Shown: positions 20,862 through 33,174 of the stretch, one piece after another
Layout: each line of letters starts with the position of its first letter
How positions within the stretch are numbered: position 1 is the stretch's first letter
From: Chlorops oryzae
Taxonomy: Eukaryota > Arthropoda > Insecta > Diptera > Chloropidae
Reading direction: 5' to 3'
NCBI GenBank assembly: GCA_020466095.1
Contig: CM035809.1
Span: forward strand, 4,194,223 to 4,258,222
DNA length: 64,000 nucleotides
Made by a program: the position numbers and the translations under genes
Notes under the pieces: generated by a model
The model's input: the letters and a program-made list of their open reading frames with translations, nothing else
Databases searched by the model: none
What the model was told of the DNA's origin: nothing

Positions 20862-21949
20862 AGTGATGTCAAAACTTGTAGGAAAAATGTTTATAAAAAT
20901 GTGGAAAACTTCCCTATTGTCTTTAGCTTCGAAAATCGTGATTACATCTTTCGCAGAACTGATTAATCTAGCTATACAGGTTCCATACAGGATAACACAT
21001 CGAAGATACACCAAAAAATAATTAAAATAATAATTGACGGAAAAATTTATAGGTATATGTACATATGTTTAAGCCTATTAAGATTAGTTTCCTAAGTAAA
21101 AAAGAGCAACTTTAACTCTCACTCATAATGGGAAAATTTCCCAAGAGCAATTTACACAGCTGAATGAATCCCCCTAACATTAAAATTTTGACTTCCCACA
21201 TTTTGAATTGATGCCCTTCTCTACTACCCTGCAATGCTCCCACCCCCTCGGATGCCAACAGGTTGCATGATCTTGTTTAGTGAGCAAAGTAAATACCCAC
21301 AGCGCCTGCTGATTGCAATCAATTGAGATGTTTGAGAATTGTGAAAAATTCTGCGGCATTCGATATTAAAGTAAAAAGCAACGTCGATAAAGCTGGCGAA
21401 CGGAGACGGCGGCGAGGCGAGGACGATGGGAAAACGCAACAAATCAATTGAATTAAATTCGCGACGATGCGAAAGAGCATTCGACTAGTCAGATGACATC
21501 TTCGATGCGCTTTCCGTTTAGAATTCGCCTAGGAAGCAACCACCCTTCCCCCCTTGCTGCTCATATGTATGTATGTATGTATGTGCCCGAACTGCTTCAA
21601 GACGACGACACGTTCGCCGTGTTTGCATAAAAAAGTCCAAGACACTCGGAGCACATGATGCCTCAAGGCGAGTCGCGACACGACAAACTCAGAAGGCAAT
21701 TGGCATTGGAATCGATTTGGAGCAATAAGCAAACATCTTAAGACGCGAACAGGAAATGCATGGCAACAAGAAAATAAAATCCATTTAATATTTGGGCCAC
21801 AGAAGTGGTCTACTTATGCGGTGCAAAATTTAAAAACCGGCAACGGAAAGCCAATAAAACGGAAGTTCATAAAGAAAAATAATCCAAGAACTTTAAGAAA
21901 AAAAAAACCGCAAGCATTTAGATTCCTAAATAAGTCAGTTTATGGGTCG
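20862..21949. other. Unique-looking DNA, no gene recognised
   Basis: The stretch 21230-21760 has more balanced composition (CGGAGACGGCGGCGAGGCGAG) and a short GTAT run at 21565-21583. No coding similarity or splice pattern is convincing. It may be host intergenic or intronic DNA. Confidence 0.4.
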
Positions 21950-22490
21950 TGATTTGGAGTATGTGACCTCATAATGAGCCCTTCGAGCTGTGATAATCAC
22001 ATCTGGGCTAGTAGAGAATTGGCTCAGTCTGTTGAATGGGCTTGAAAACAGCAATAAAGTAACACTTTGGTGTGTTCCAGGACATGACGGGCACGAAGGG
22101 AACGATAGGGCTGATTTTCTCGCCAAGCGAGGAGCTTAAAGACACCTTATCGGGCCCGAACCTTTCTGTACACCTCAAAGATCACATGGTACAGAACTTC
22201 TTCGGAACTGGGAGGAAAAGAGCTCATCGCTCATCCTGGATGAAATCAAAAGGTCAAAGGCAAGCCAAAAGATTCATCACTCCCAACAATAAAATTTCTA
22301 TAATATATTACTGTATCTCGGAAGGAAAGATCTAAAAATCCTTACCGAATACTTCACAGGGCACTGAAAATTGAGATATCATCTCGCAGAATCCTCAACT
22401 TTGGGGAGGCGCTTGTTGCCCCCTATAAACATTGGAGCGTCTTAAAACCGTCCACAGTGCTAAAATTTTTACAAAGTTTTAGCTGGCGTA
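21950..22490 (+). pseudogene. Non-LTR retrotransposon RNase H remnant (R1/I-like)
   Basis: In one frame the segment at about 22050-22130 reads CVPGHDGHEGNDRADFLAKRGA-like, the C-terminal motif of the RNase H domain found in R1/I/jockey-type LINEs (VPGHxGxxGNxxAD.LA). The next codon is a stop. Further on, about 22345-22390 reads LTEYFTGH, a stop, then KLRYHL, the conserved TGH..L..HL segment that precedes the terminal cysteine-histidine motif in these proteins. Several stops and frame changes show it is dead. Upstream reverse transcriptase sequence is not recognisable. Confidence 0.65.
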
Positions 22491-23052
22491 AAAATGACGA
22501 ATTTTGTAGAAATTTATCTGCCAAATATTTCACTACGATTAAGCAAGTGTGTACTGACCTTTAGAATACTTAATTTTTCCACGGAGATAAATTCCCGTAG
22601 AATATTCATTTAGAATAGGGCTGTATATATTTCAGATTCATTTCGGACTAATTGAACTGGACACTCCGAATATATTTGCTCCAAATTTAAAAACAATTTT
22701 AAATGATTTGAAAGAATTGAAGACCTAACTGCCGAGCTGGACACTTTGCTGCAGAAAGTCCAAGGTATTTAGAAGGTTTTCGAAAATACTTAAGAATTCT
22801 CAGTTTGGAGAATATTTGAACGAAGCACTGTAAAAAAGATCCAACAGCATAAAAGTAATTTAAATGGATAATGAAACGGAACTGTTTTGAGCTTCTGATA
22901 AATTATAGCCCTGCCCCGTTGAACTATACCAAAACAGCTGCAAAAAGCAGATGCACCAAATAAAAATAATATGTAATTCACGAACAGAACTATTGATATT
23001 TTTTAAATTTTTTAGGAGATAATAAAACATAAAAAAATAAAAAAAAAATAAA
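22491..23052. other. No gene seen
   Basis: AT-rich sequence. About 22630-22680 repeats words also found at 11330-11370 (TTCGGACT.., CACTCCGAAT..TTTGCT), suggesting a shared old repeat. Confidence 0.4.
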
Positions 23053-23513
23053 ACAAGGGTGCTATAGTCAGACGAGTCTAACGATACAATACCCGACACA
23101 GATAAAGGGTATGATGCTTTATATGTTTGAATATTTTTTGAAACAGATTTTTTAGGCCATAAAGAGCCTCATGCGGCGAATTTTGTTCAATTTTCTTTTA
23201 TGAAAACCGCCCTTTTGATACGCCCACTTTTCGAATTTTGAGAAATTTTATCGGAAATTTACAAATTTCGTTAAAATATCTCGAGAATATCTGATTTTGC
23301 GGAAGTGTTTGGGGAATTTTGTGACTGACCCTTGTACTAGAGGTACCCTCAATAATGGACCGATAATTAAAATTTTTGGAAAGGATGTTTATGACTATGG
23401 AGGAAGCAAGAATTCCAACTTTCTTTCAAGTCCCATTTGAATTTCAGGTGTAGGAGACAACTATCGAAAAATGCCTTTTTGCCACGCCTACATTTCAAAT
23501 TTTAGAAACTATA

Positions 23514-25130
23514 TTTATAATCAGGCCCGTGCGCACGGGGGGTTTTGGGGGTTAAAACCCCCCTCATTGAGAATAAGATATTATAAATTTTATATATAAA
23601 ACGAAAAAAGAAATTTCAGACAATGGGCCAAGCTGACGCAAGAAGAATTGCATGAACTGTCGCCTACTCGGCAATTCGTGCAAAAAATATAAAATAACAC
23701 TAGTTTAAAAAAATAGCAGAGAAGAATGGTTTTAAGACTAAATTGGGGTCGTTGATCACGAAAATGACTCTACTCAAATTCAAAATGCTTCAGGAAAAAA
23801 TCGTTGAACATGTTTTTCAAACCTAGCGCATAGAAAATTGAAAATTCTGCGGCAGTTCCGGTAACTGATCCAAATAAGGCCATGCGATCCAAATAAAAAC
23901 ATTCGAAATCAATTCGATTTCAGTAGAAATTTATTCTATGTCCAGGCGAACAACGATATTGCATAATTTCAGAAAATTTCGAAACAAATCTGACATTTAA
24001 AATTGGGGCAATTTCAATTTCGTTCTGCAATTGATTACTTAAATCATATAGTACTATAGATGGCACTTGGCAAAAAACGTGTGTGTTAAATTGAAGTAGG
24101 CCCCTAGTGCATGCATTCTTATGGAAAAATCAAAAACGTAGCACGCCCCCTGAAAATTCCGGTTCCGGTCTAAGAAATATTTTATAATCTTGTAACATGA
24201 ACTAGAATTTTTGTTAAAAATCATACATTCTTTGACCTTGTCTCTGAGTCGGATAATTCAAGCAAAAAGTCAAGATCTTGCAGAAGCTGTTGAGTTAGCT
24301 GATGCTGCAAGAAAAGAATTGCTCGAAAGAAGAGAGAGAGCTTCTAAATATTTCCGAGAAATTTTTGAGAAAGCGTGCACAGTCGGCAAGGAGCATGATA
24401 TCGAATTGCGAAAGCCGCGGATAACAGCGAAACAAACACATCGCAACAACGTCGTCACTGATTCAGTTGAAGATTACTTTCGCATAACCATATACGTACC
24501 ATACCTTGATACTTTCATCGCTCATCTTCATGATAGGTTCCTCAATCATCGCAATATCCTATCAAATTTCGATTGCCTGTTCCCAAATAAAATGAAAGCA
24601 CTCGATATAGAGTCTTGTGTTCAATTATTTACACAATACTCTTCTATCTTGAACAATGACAGTCCTAACTTCTAGATCAGTGAAGTTCAACTTTGGCATC
24701 GACGCATTTCTGGAATGGATATAAAAAATTCACTTGATGCGCTTGATATTTGCAACGCAGATGCATTTCCGAACATCCATCAAATCCTCCGCATAATGGC
24801 AATTTTACCCGTTACTACTGCTACAAATGAAAGGTTTTTCTCAACATTGCGTCGTCTCAAAACGTACCTCAGATCGACAATGTCTGAAGATCGACTAAAT
24901 GGCCTAGCCTCACTGAATATACATCGTGAGGTTGAAATTGACGTGGAAACGATTTTGGAACACTTTTTTTCTGTGCCTCGAAGGGTTTCTTTGTTACATG
25001 AAACTCACCAAAACTGAATTGTTTTAATAAAGTCATTCAAATCGTTACTCTTGATTTTTAACCACTTGTTTTGATGAATAGAAAAAAACCGCCCCCTTGG
25101 ACAATTCCTGCGCACGGGCCTGTTTATAAT
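23514..25130 (+). mobile_element. hAT transposon nested in repeat A (1601 bp)
   Basis: A perfect 8-bp duplication TTTATAAT (23514-23521, 25123-25130) flanks ends CAGGCCCGTGCGCA / TGCGCACGGGCCTG. Directly inside the left end is a G-rich run that forms a hairpin with a following C-rich run (23536-23565). The element carries the C-terminal half of a hAT transposase with a premature stop; the N-terminal zinc finger and most of the catalytic region are absent. Confidence 0.93.
24211..25017 (+). pseudogene. hAT transposase remnant (ZMYM/THAP-like type) with hATC domain
   Basis: One reading frame interrupted by a single TAG at 24673-24675. The first part (to 24672) contains KPRITAKQTHRNN and VEDYFRITIYVPYLDTFI, a conserved region of hAT proteins related to ZMYM1/THAP12-like genes. 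The second part (about 24676-25017) ends in the hAT C-terminal dimerisation domain: ILPVTTATNERFFSTLRRLK followed by LNGLASLNIHRE. In active hAT enzymes this domain mediates oligomerisation and completes the catalytic fold. No ATG start is convincing and the BED/TTF-type finger and first catalytic Asp are missing, so this is an inactive deletion derivative. Confidence 0.88.
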
Positions 25131-25438
25131 ACTAAAATAGGTTTGTGATTTTCATAACACACCCTAGTACTGGTACCTACCCCTAAAAATGATCCGATCG
25201 GGTCCATTCTCGAACTTGTTCCTACTTATGTCACCGTGGGCACGCATACCAAATTTCGTCAAGATAGCTCAACTCCTTCGATAAGATAACTGTATACAGA
25301 CAGACAGACGGACATGGCTAAATCGAATCTCCTGGTGACGCTGAAAATCTCTATATATAATTCGTATAGTCTATCTGGACTGGTTCTGGATCACAAAAAT
25401 GAAATAAACCCTCGATACAGAATTTGTCGGGTATAAAA

Positions 25439-25824
25439 AGATATTAAAATTTTTTAACTAATTCATTGGAGTAAGCTCGCCTCTTTGAAGATCTCTGTAA
25501 CAGTGCTGTTAAAATTTTGACATTACTGTTGAGACTCTTCTATGAACATTAATAGTTCGTCGTGTGCGTTTTGAGGTCAGTTGGCAAGATAAACAAAGAA
25601 GTAGTTCACACGCTTAAAACACCTGTTCAATTTGATTCCGTTAAATTTCTTTCTCATTTCAATAAAAACATTGTGTAAACATGGATCGATATACATACAT
25701 AAATGAGTGCTCTTTTAATTTCTTGGAATTTTTCTAATATGATTCCTCTTTGTCATTATGAAAAATGTTTTCGAAAACAAACCGAACCGGCCTAAATATC
25801 TTCATAATTAGAGTAGAACGATCC
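25439..25824. other. No gene seen
   Basis: Short AT-rich interval between repeat A copy 2 and the first TTAA-flanked MITE. Nothing recognisable. Confidence 0.4.
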
Positions 25825-26563
25825 TTAAGGGGGTCTTCTCATTGAGCAACTTTTTTTTCGACTTTTTTTTTTTGCATTTATTTATAGCTTGGGTAGTTGT
25901 GAATATGCCCCTAAAAGGATTTTTTGAAATTCGAAATAGTTTAGAGGATATAGCCTTCTTTGTCGAGCAAGATCTGCGCTAAAACGAGTAATTTTTGCGT
26001 TGCTTCAAACTTTAAACGCGTTTATCTCGAAACCACGTTTTTCGAACTGGCGGCCATGATATCTCCAGTTCAACTGAACCGATTTTCATGAAACAAAGTG
26101 GAATCGACGCAGAATTGTCATCATTCTCGGGTGAACCTCGACCATAATTTTAACAAATTTTTTACAATTTTTTTTTTACACTAAATTACAAAAAAAAGCC
26201 CGAAATTGAAATTTTTTTTTGAATGGCCGCCATTTTGTCAAAAAAAATCACAAAATTAAGCTTGAGGTTCACCCGAGAATTACATCTATACTGATTACAA
26301 CCCCGTTTTTTTTCCATTTCGGACGCTCCGCAGACCCGGAATCGTGGCCGCCGTGACGACACCTTTTTTTTCACCATCAACTTTGAAGTCTTATTACTTT
26401 TTGAACAGCCCACGTATCGAGGCAAAACAAATTTTTTTATTTACTTTGAATCTTTTGTAATACAATAAATAAAAAAAGTTTTCAATTATTCTTTGCGTTT
26501 TCAAATAAGAATTTTTTTAAAAAGGATCCAAAAAACGGGTTTTCAATGAGAAGACCCCATTAA
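25825..26563 (+). mobile_element. piggyBac-like MITE, copy 1 (TTAA flanks)
   Basis: TTAA at 25825-25828 and 26560-26563 flanks inverted ends GGGGGTCTTCTCATTG / CAATGAGAAGACCCC(A). About 731 bp. The other copies are 31009-31747 (opposite orientation), 47298-48029 and 56683-57417. TTAA target specificity is the mark of the piggyBac superfamily. No transposase; recurring small frames result from sequence conservation between copies. Confidence 0.92.
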
Positions 26564-28445
26564 TTTTTTTTTTATACTTCTATCAAAGAAAATATTCGAA
26601 AATCTTTTCTGAAGGCATCACGCCTATTTTAACGATCCAAGGTTGCCTTATCATAATTCATGTTCAAAGGAAAAAATGAACCCTAAACAGTTTAGGATAT
26701 CTGCCTGCTAAAAAATGTCACAACAACAATCAGGAAAAAAGAAAGAACTAAAGAAAGTCTTAAGAGAAAACGTTCACGAAAAGAGAAAGATCACCTCAAA
26801 TGAAGAGCGCTCAACACTTAATGATTCAGCGAGAGTGCGAGGAAAGTTGCGATCGTGTAACAGCTGTTTGCCATTCCGATCGTGGCAAGTGCTCTGCATA
26901 GGAACCTGTTATGGGAACAAATTTTCAGACGCGCTTTTCAAACGACTTCGAGCGGTCGATAAAGCGGAAAAGAAAAGTGCTGGATAAAAGAAAATATTTG
27001 AACAAATTCGGGAATCACACAAAATTAGAATAAAACTCTTCAATCGAAGGACTTCTTCTTTTGAATTGAAGAGAAAAAATATATAAGTATTTTTTTAAAG
27101 TGAAATTAATTTGCAATAAAAAGAATATAGGCTAATAATATTTATTTGATACGATTAACCTAGTTCGAAGCTCAATTATTCCTGCAAAAGAAAAAGAGTC
27201 GAAAATAAAAAAATTTAAAAAAAAGAAACAGGAATAAATTAAGTGCTATCTTTAACACCGGCTGTGCTGTAAACTGAAAAAATAAAATAAAATATCAGGT
27301 CGGTATGCAAATCGCAAGAAAAAACTAAAGCCAGCTTGTTCTGTGACTGTGACTGTCACGCTTTCTAAGCGTCCCAAAAAATTAAAAATTGAAATGCAAA
27401 CGGCGCTTGACTTGAGCTCGGCTTCTCGCCATTCATTCAGACATTGACTCTTTGGCCTTCAAAATGAAATTGTGTAAGAGGTTAAAGAATTTTTGGGCAG
27501 TTTTGTTCGTTCTTGAATCGATTGAGTCGAGCCGCTTTGATTAAAGTCTTCAAGCGTTTCTATTTAATTCAATTCTTTTTTTTTTTATATTTTTTTTTTG
27601 GAATTTAATGTCGTTGAAGGCCAACAGGTGAAATATATTTCAATTTCGATTTCAATTTCTTTTCCTTCTCTCGCTTTGTTTGATTCGTTTGGAAATTTTT
27701 TTTGGGGTCCAATTTCGCCGAGCCATTCATTTGAATGATCGACACAGACACACACACACTTTATTTTGTGGGGAAATTATTCGGCGGCCAGCAATTATTA
27801 TAAAAACTATCAAATTCATTAATTGACCGAATTAAATTCCGAAAGTGTTGAAATAAAATGATTTGAATTTGGAAATGGCTGTCGTAGTTTTCGTTCAAAT
27901 GGGAAAGCTCGGGCAGAGCAATTCTGGGATCGTATAACACCTCCAATGAATAGAAAAATAAACAAAAAAAGGGTGTTTTTTAAGCCAGAGGGGAAGTCTT
28001 ACACCCTGTCTCCCTGAGCATTCAAATATGACAACCGTAATATCAGAACTGAAGGGGGGTTATTAGTGTTTTAATAGAGTTGTAACAAGATCTAAAATTG
28101 CTCAACAAAAGTGGAAAGTGAATATTGGTGACGAAATGGCAAAATTTTCAGAGTTTAAGCTGTCGTCATTAGGGTCTTGATTGCTATTTGAAACTGCAAC
28201 AATATTAACTTTTATATCAGCAGTGCTTGTGACAATAGTTAAATGATTTTACCGCACCTCCCAGTCGATTTTGGGGGAAGATTTTTAATTGCTTACAGCC
28301 TCCATATGTGATAAATAACATGCATAACTATTACGAAGGGGGAACTAACAACAAAGCCCATCATAAAGTAACTACGCCGTCTCTTAGATTCGAAATTAGA
28401 ACTAAAATTTTAAACCATTTTTTTAGAATACTAAGTTTTTATTCC
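26564..28445. other. No gene supported
   Basis: Contains poly-T and poly-A runs and a short CA run at 27746-27759. A 90-codon frame at 26715-26987 starts with ATG and is Lys/Arg/Glu-rich, but it matches no family I know and has no promoter or splice evidence. The stretch 27340-27950 looks non-repetitive. Confidence 0.4.
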
Positions 28446-29093
28446 TTAAGGGCCCTCTCCAGCTCTGTCAGAAATGAAAAACTTCATATAAAAAAAGCTT
28501 AAGAAACGCTGAAGGAATTTTTGTGTCAGAAATTTTCTGTTAACAGTCTCCAGTTCGACAAAAAAAGTAGTTTCTGTTTTCGCTCCCTTTTTTTGCTGTA
28601 AATAAAACAGTAACACAGATTTTTCTGTTAGAAATATTGAAATTCCCATTCTTTCTGAAAGGAATTTTGACAGAAGAGGCAAGTTCAGAAATGGATAAAT
28701 GAAATAAAAAATTTTCTATTATAAGATACAATTACCCATAAATATTATTCATACTTACAGTTCCGAATCCATTTTAACAAATTTTATAACAGCTTTTTCG
28801 TCTTGACGTCAAATATATAGATATATAGATTGTCACTACACAGTAAAAACAATAGGTTTAAAATTAAAACCAATCGGTATAAAATTAAATCTTTTTAGTA
28901 TTAAATTTGAATTTCAATACCAAAAATTTTTATTTTAATACCTTTTGGTTTTAAAAGATCTCAAAAACGAACAAAATTCTCAAATTTTCAAATTGTTCTT
29001 GCGATTACATAGCTTTCGTACAAACATACGAGGCGTCTATAGTTCGATTTTATCGAACGTTGATATAATAAATCTAGCACGCGCGAATAATAT

Positions 29094-29166
29094 CGCTTGT
29101 TAGCGCAGTGGAAGCGTTTTTTCCTCGCATTCTGAATGATCCGAGTTCGAACCCTGTCGCAGGCGA
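29094..29166 (+). ncRNA. tRNA-like sequence with acceptor and D stems (73 nt)
   Basis: The ends CGCTTGT (29094-29100) and GCAGGCG (29159-29165) form a 7-bp acceptor-like stem with two G-T pairs, followed by discriminator A. The D stem GCGC/GCGT pairs fully around loop AGTGGAA. A box TAGCGCAGTGG and B box GAGTTCGAACCC are present. The anticodon and T stems are poor, so it is not a clear functional tRNA, but it may still be an RNA polymerase III promoter. Confidence 0.6.
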
Positions 29167-29486
29167 AAGAAATTGTGGAAAAATAGTAGGGCTTGGAAAA
29201 AGGTAAAGTAAATTTTGAACTTGGAAAATAGGATAAATTGATGTACTCGGGAAGGAGAAGACATACATAGTTGCCAGCGATAAAGTTTGAAGTATCTCGA
29301 CTACCTTCAAAAATGTGGGTCTGTCCGTCATGCTGTTTCAAGAATTCCTATGAGAGGTTCTTCTGCTGGAATCTCTTTTTTTTTCATAAAAAGATTGGTT
29401 TCAAGCTTTTTATTCCTCTTAAATTTTTATTCTTATTTATAATTATTACCTACTTATTCCTCAAAAAAAAAAAAAAAAAAAAATGA

Positions 29487-29560
29487 CGCTCGCCTGACCG
29501 GGGATTGAACTCACCGACATCAGATTGTGAGGCAATATCTCTCATTTCTTTTCGCTCTAC
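29487..29560 (-). ncRNA. tRNA-like 3' half, opposite strand
   Basis: On the minus strand GGTGAGTTCAATCCCCGG is a good B box and is followed by TCAGGCGAGCG, close to the 3' end of the tRNA-like sequence at 29094-29166. The A box is weak. It probably represents a second, diverged copy in inverted orientation. Confidence 0.4.
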
Positions 29561-29808
29561 ACATAATTTTTTTTTTTTTTCATACGAAAAATGCTCAATT
29601 TTTTCTCTCTCTTTATTTAAACCAAAAAGGTTTTAATTTAATTCCTTTTTGGCATTGTTCTATATAAAAACCAAAATGGTATTAAATTTAAACTTTAGTT
29701 TTTACTGTGTATTGCATTAAAAAATAAAATTATGCTACGTATTTTCCTTTAAGGAATATCAAGAAAATTCCTGCTGAGATTCCTTACAGAGCTGGAGAGG
29801 GTCCTTTA

Positions 29809-31004
29809 CACAGAAAAACTGGGAACGAAATATTCCGATTAATGGCGATTGTTAAACTCGATTCATTGGTCTTTTAATTGCCTCAATTAAAAATTTGAAA
29901 CAAATCACAAAATTTGGAAAACATTCGTAATATTAAATTTTAAACACAATTTGGTTTGACTGCTTTTTTATATGAAACACTGAACATATAAACACTTAAG
30001 GAAACTTTGTTTGTTTGTGTTTTTTTTTATATTAAACACTGAAGATATTTCATTCATAAAACTTCGCTTGAGATCTTTGGCATATCGAAAAATGAAAGTA
30101 TCGGTGCAGATAAATATTTTTCTACAATTCTCATTAGCTTTATACACCAATCAATAATATCAAAAATAAGAAAGCACATATTTATATTTATGACGTTATC
30201 AAGTAAAATTATCTTCCGTAAACTGACATTACAGACTCAAATTTTTATTATGGAATATTTGGAAGAGGCGGTTTTTTCCTTTTGTATTTATGCCTTAAAG
30301 CCAGAAAAATAAAAAATTTATTTGAAAATCGATTCGAGTTTCAATTAATGTAGTTGTTCATTCTACAAATAATTGTTAATAATTGGTTGGTTTTAATTTT
30401 TTCGATGTTTAATACTGCAAAAAAATTGTTGAAATATTTGATTGAGTGTTAATATTTTTGATTGTTGATAGTAAAACTCCTTGGTTGAAAAATTTTGTTG
30501 AGTGCTAATACTGCGATTAACTGCCGCAATCAAACAAATTGCCTACGACAGCGAAAAGTGTGATAAGTTGAGTTTTAACAACCAATTTGTTATATTGATT
30601 AACCTTCCTAAGCTCGCGTGTCGGTCTGTCAGACTTTCTACTAACATAGGTTAAAACATTTTTTTTTAACGTGCAAAAGTTTTTCTGTTATTTAGTCGAG
30701 CTTAGGGTCCAAAATTTCTATTATTTCTTAAAATATAGCGAAATAGGGAACTTAAACTTACTTTAGGGAATTTGGGGAGAAACTATATTTGGTATTCAAA
30801 CTAAAAAAAATTACTCAAGATTTAAACAGTTGAACTCCATTGCGAAGAAAATTTGTAACTTCATTTAAAACATTTTTTTTTCCGCAGCCCTTTTTGTCAA
30901 TGCGCCCTTAGTTGGTCAGCTATGGATCAGAGAAACACTTCAAATATTGAGGACCTAAATATCTAGAGCTTCGTCAGTAATTTTACATTTATCATTTTAA
31001 GCCT
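29809..31004. other. No gene seen
   Basis: AT-rich (about 75% by eye). Nothing coding recognised. Confidence 0.45.
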
Positions 31005-31751
31005 TTAAGGGGGTCTTCTCATTGAAAACCCGTTTTTTGGACCCTTTTTAAAAAAATTCTTATTTGAAAACGCAAAGAATAATTGAAAACTGTTTTTATT
31101 TATTGTATTACAAAAGGTTCAAAGTAAATAAAAAAATTTTTTTTGCCTCGATACGTGGGCTGTTCAAAAAGTAATGAGACTTCAAAGTTGGTGGTGAAAA
31201 AAAAAGGTGTCGTCACGGCGGCCACGATTCCGGGTCTCCGGAGCGTCCGAAATGGAAAAAAAAACGGAGTTATAATCAGTATAGATGTAATTCTCGGGTA
31301 AACCTCAAGCTTAATTTTGTGATTTTTTTTGACAAAATGGCGGCCATTCAAAAAAAAATTTTCAATTTCGGGCTTTTTTTTTGTAGTTTAGTGTAAAAAA
31401 AAAAATAGTAAAAAAATTTTTAAAATTATGGTCGAGGTTCACCCGAGAATGGTAACAATTCTGCGTCGATTCCATTTTGTTTCATGAAAATCGGTTCAGT
31501 TGAACTGGAGATATCATGGCCGCCAGTTCGAAAAACGTGGTTTCGAGATAAACGCGTTTAAAGTTTGAAGCAACGCAAAAATTACTCGTTTTAGCGCAGA
31601 TCTTGCTCGACAAAGAAGGCTATATCCTCTAAACTATTTCGAATTTCAAAAAATCCTTTTAGGGGCATATTCACAACTACCCAAGCTATAAATAAATGCA
31701 AAAAAAAAAAAAGTCGAAAAAAAAAGTTGCTCAATGAGAAGACCCCCTTAA
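31005..31751 (-). mobile_element. piggyBac-like MITE, copy 2 (inverted)
   Basis: TTAA at 31005-31008 and 31748-31751; 739 bp; same family as 25829-26559, but the GGACCC end is on the left, so it sits in the opposite orientation. Both terminal repeats are intact. Confidence 0.93.
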
Positions 31752-31755
31752 ATAA

Positions 31756-31927
31756 TAGGGGTATTCACACAGTCGTCGGAAACTAGGAATGTTGGGAAAT
31801 CGGAAAATTTTAACTGCTTAAAAATTTGTGCAAGATACAAAAAAAAGATTAAAACATTTTTAAGAAGTCGCAATTTTTCGATTTTTCGACATTCGAACGT
31901 TTTAACACACCTTTGTGAATACCCCTA
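31756..31927. mobile_element. Short inverted-repeat MITE (172 bp)
   Basis: Inverted ends TAGGGGTATTCACA / TTTGTGAATACCCCTA. It begins four bases after the TTAA of the neighbouring MITE. No target duplication could be confirmed. Confidence 0.6.
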
Positions 31928-33174
31928 ATTACTCATAAAAAATTATTTTGAATCGAATTGAATTGAATACTCGGTCTTGCTGAGAAGCAAATGCTTGAAA
32001 TTATAGAGAGTAGAGAAAGCTGATTTCAAATTGTTGAACGTTGGCGAAGGTACTGTTCAAACTGCCGAGTATACCAAATAACTGGTCCGTTCCCGTACTG
32101 AACGAAACTGCCCAATTTTGCACAATTTTCATACAGTTTTCAAAAAATTGGGCAGTTTTGGGTAGTTTTTAAAATAATTGTATCCTTAAATAAGCTATTT
32201 TAAATACAACATTAAGATAAATACAAAATTTTGAAAACTAATGGTGGAAAATGCCGCTCAAAGTCGAAAAACTGTGAATTTTAAGAAAAAATAAGGAAAA
32301 AATGCACAGAATACCCTTGAGGCCAAAAACTTTGAACCGCCATATCTCGCGAACGGTAGCCAATTGGGCAAAACGAAAAACGTAGTTTTTCTAGGTTAAG
32401 TAAGTACTTTCAGGAATGTCAAACAAAAAGTAGTTCGGAGTCGAAGGCCTGAAAAATGTTGCACTGGGTTATTGAATTTATTCAATTTTTCTAGCATTTT
32501 TAAAGGGAAAGCGAAGCGAGCTTAAATATTCGAGGGATTAAAATGAGGAGTTTTAATTTATCGATAGTGGGACATATCTTAAAATATGAAAAACCACTCC
32601 CAATCAAATGTCGTCCAAAAAAAATTTCATAGAAAAAAAAATTATATAAATTTCAATAAAATTGTGGAGCACTTCCATTTGAAGGGAATCACAAATATTG
32701 TTTATATTACGTCGATACATGCTTTCAATGCGTAGCAATCCATAAAAACCATGATTTTTAGTTCTCGAAAGGCGTTGTTTATAATAAAAACATTTAATTA
32801 TATACCGAAAATAGTACAGAACTGAAATGATTTACGGGTTTTCTGTGGTTCAAAAAAAATAAAAATAAAATTTCAGATAAGATTAGAAAAAATACAACAT
32901 TTTACCAAATTTTCACAATGTGAAGAAATAGGTCTTTCATGTGGTTTTAATTCACGCCGACAATTGACCTCCTGCGTTGCAAAATGGTCGTCAGCCCTAC
33001 TTTTCCAGGAACTGAAGAATCTTGACTATCCAAACACCGATTATTTGTATGCATATTCGATTATTCGGAATCATTTTTTATGGCTCAAATTACCGAATTA
33101 CAGGATTAATTACAAATTATTTCTGTCAAAAGTTTTAAATTACATAAACTACTCGATTTGTTGTACCTTACTTC
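31928..33174. other. No gene seen
   Basis: AT-rich anonymous DNA; no element ends or coding similarity recognised. Confidence 0.45.

Larger units (their letters stand above)
23053..25438 (+). repeat. Interspersed repeat family A, copy 2 (split by a hAT)
   Basis: Starts ACAAGGGTGCTATAGTCAG..CCCGACACAGA and ends ..TTGTCGGGTATAAAAA. The CTAGTA[CT] modules are at about 23335 and 25160, on either side of a nested hAT element at 23522-25122. Confidence 0.72.
28837..29711. mobile_element. TA-flanked MITE carrying two tRNA-like sequences
   Basis: TA (28837-28838, 29710-29711) flanks ends CACAGTAAAAAC / GTTTTTACTGTG. The regions next to both ends are rich in TTTAAAATTAAAACC-type inverted words. Inside, tRNA-like sequences face each other: 29094-29166 (+) and about 29487-29560 (-). 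No protein. Confidence 0.82.
28446..29808. mobile_element. TTAA-type MITE containing a second MITE
   Basis: Outer ends AAGGGCCCTCTCCAGCTCTG (28448 on) and CAGAGCTGGAGAGGGTCCTT (to 29805) are inverted repeats. The left flank reads TTAA and the right TTTA, suggesting a piggyBac-like target with one change. After removal of the nested element at 28839-29709 it would be about 480 bp. Confidence 0.65.

Noticed and set aside
26186..26425. Similar minus-strand frames in the TTAA MITEs (also 47651-47833, 57094-57282)
   Set aside because: Shared because the elements are copies of one another; frames differ in length and are absent as a common intact ORF.
26715..26987. 90-codon Lys/Arg-rich ATG frame
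   Set aside because: No recognisable motif, promoter, splice site or homologue; composition alone is not enough.
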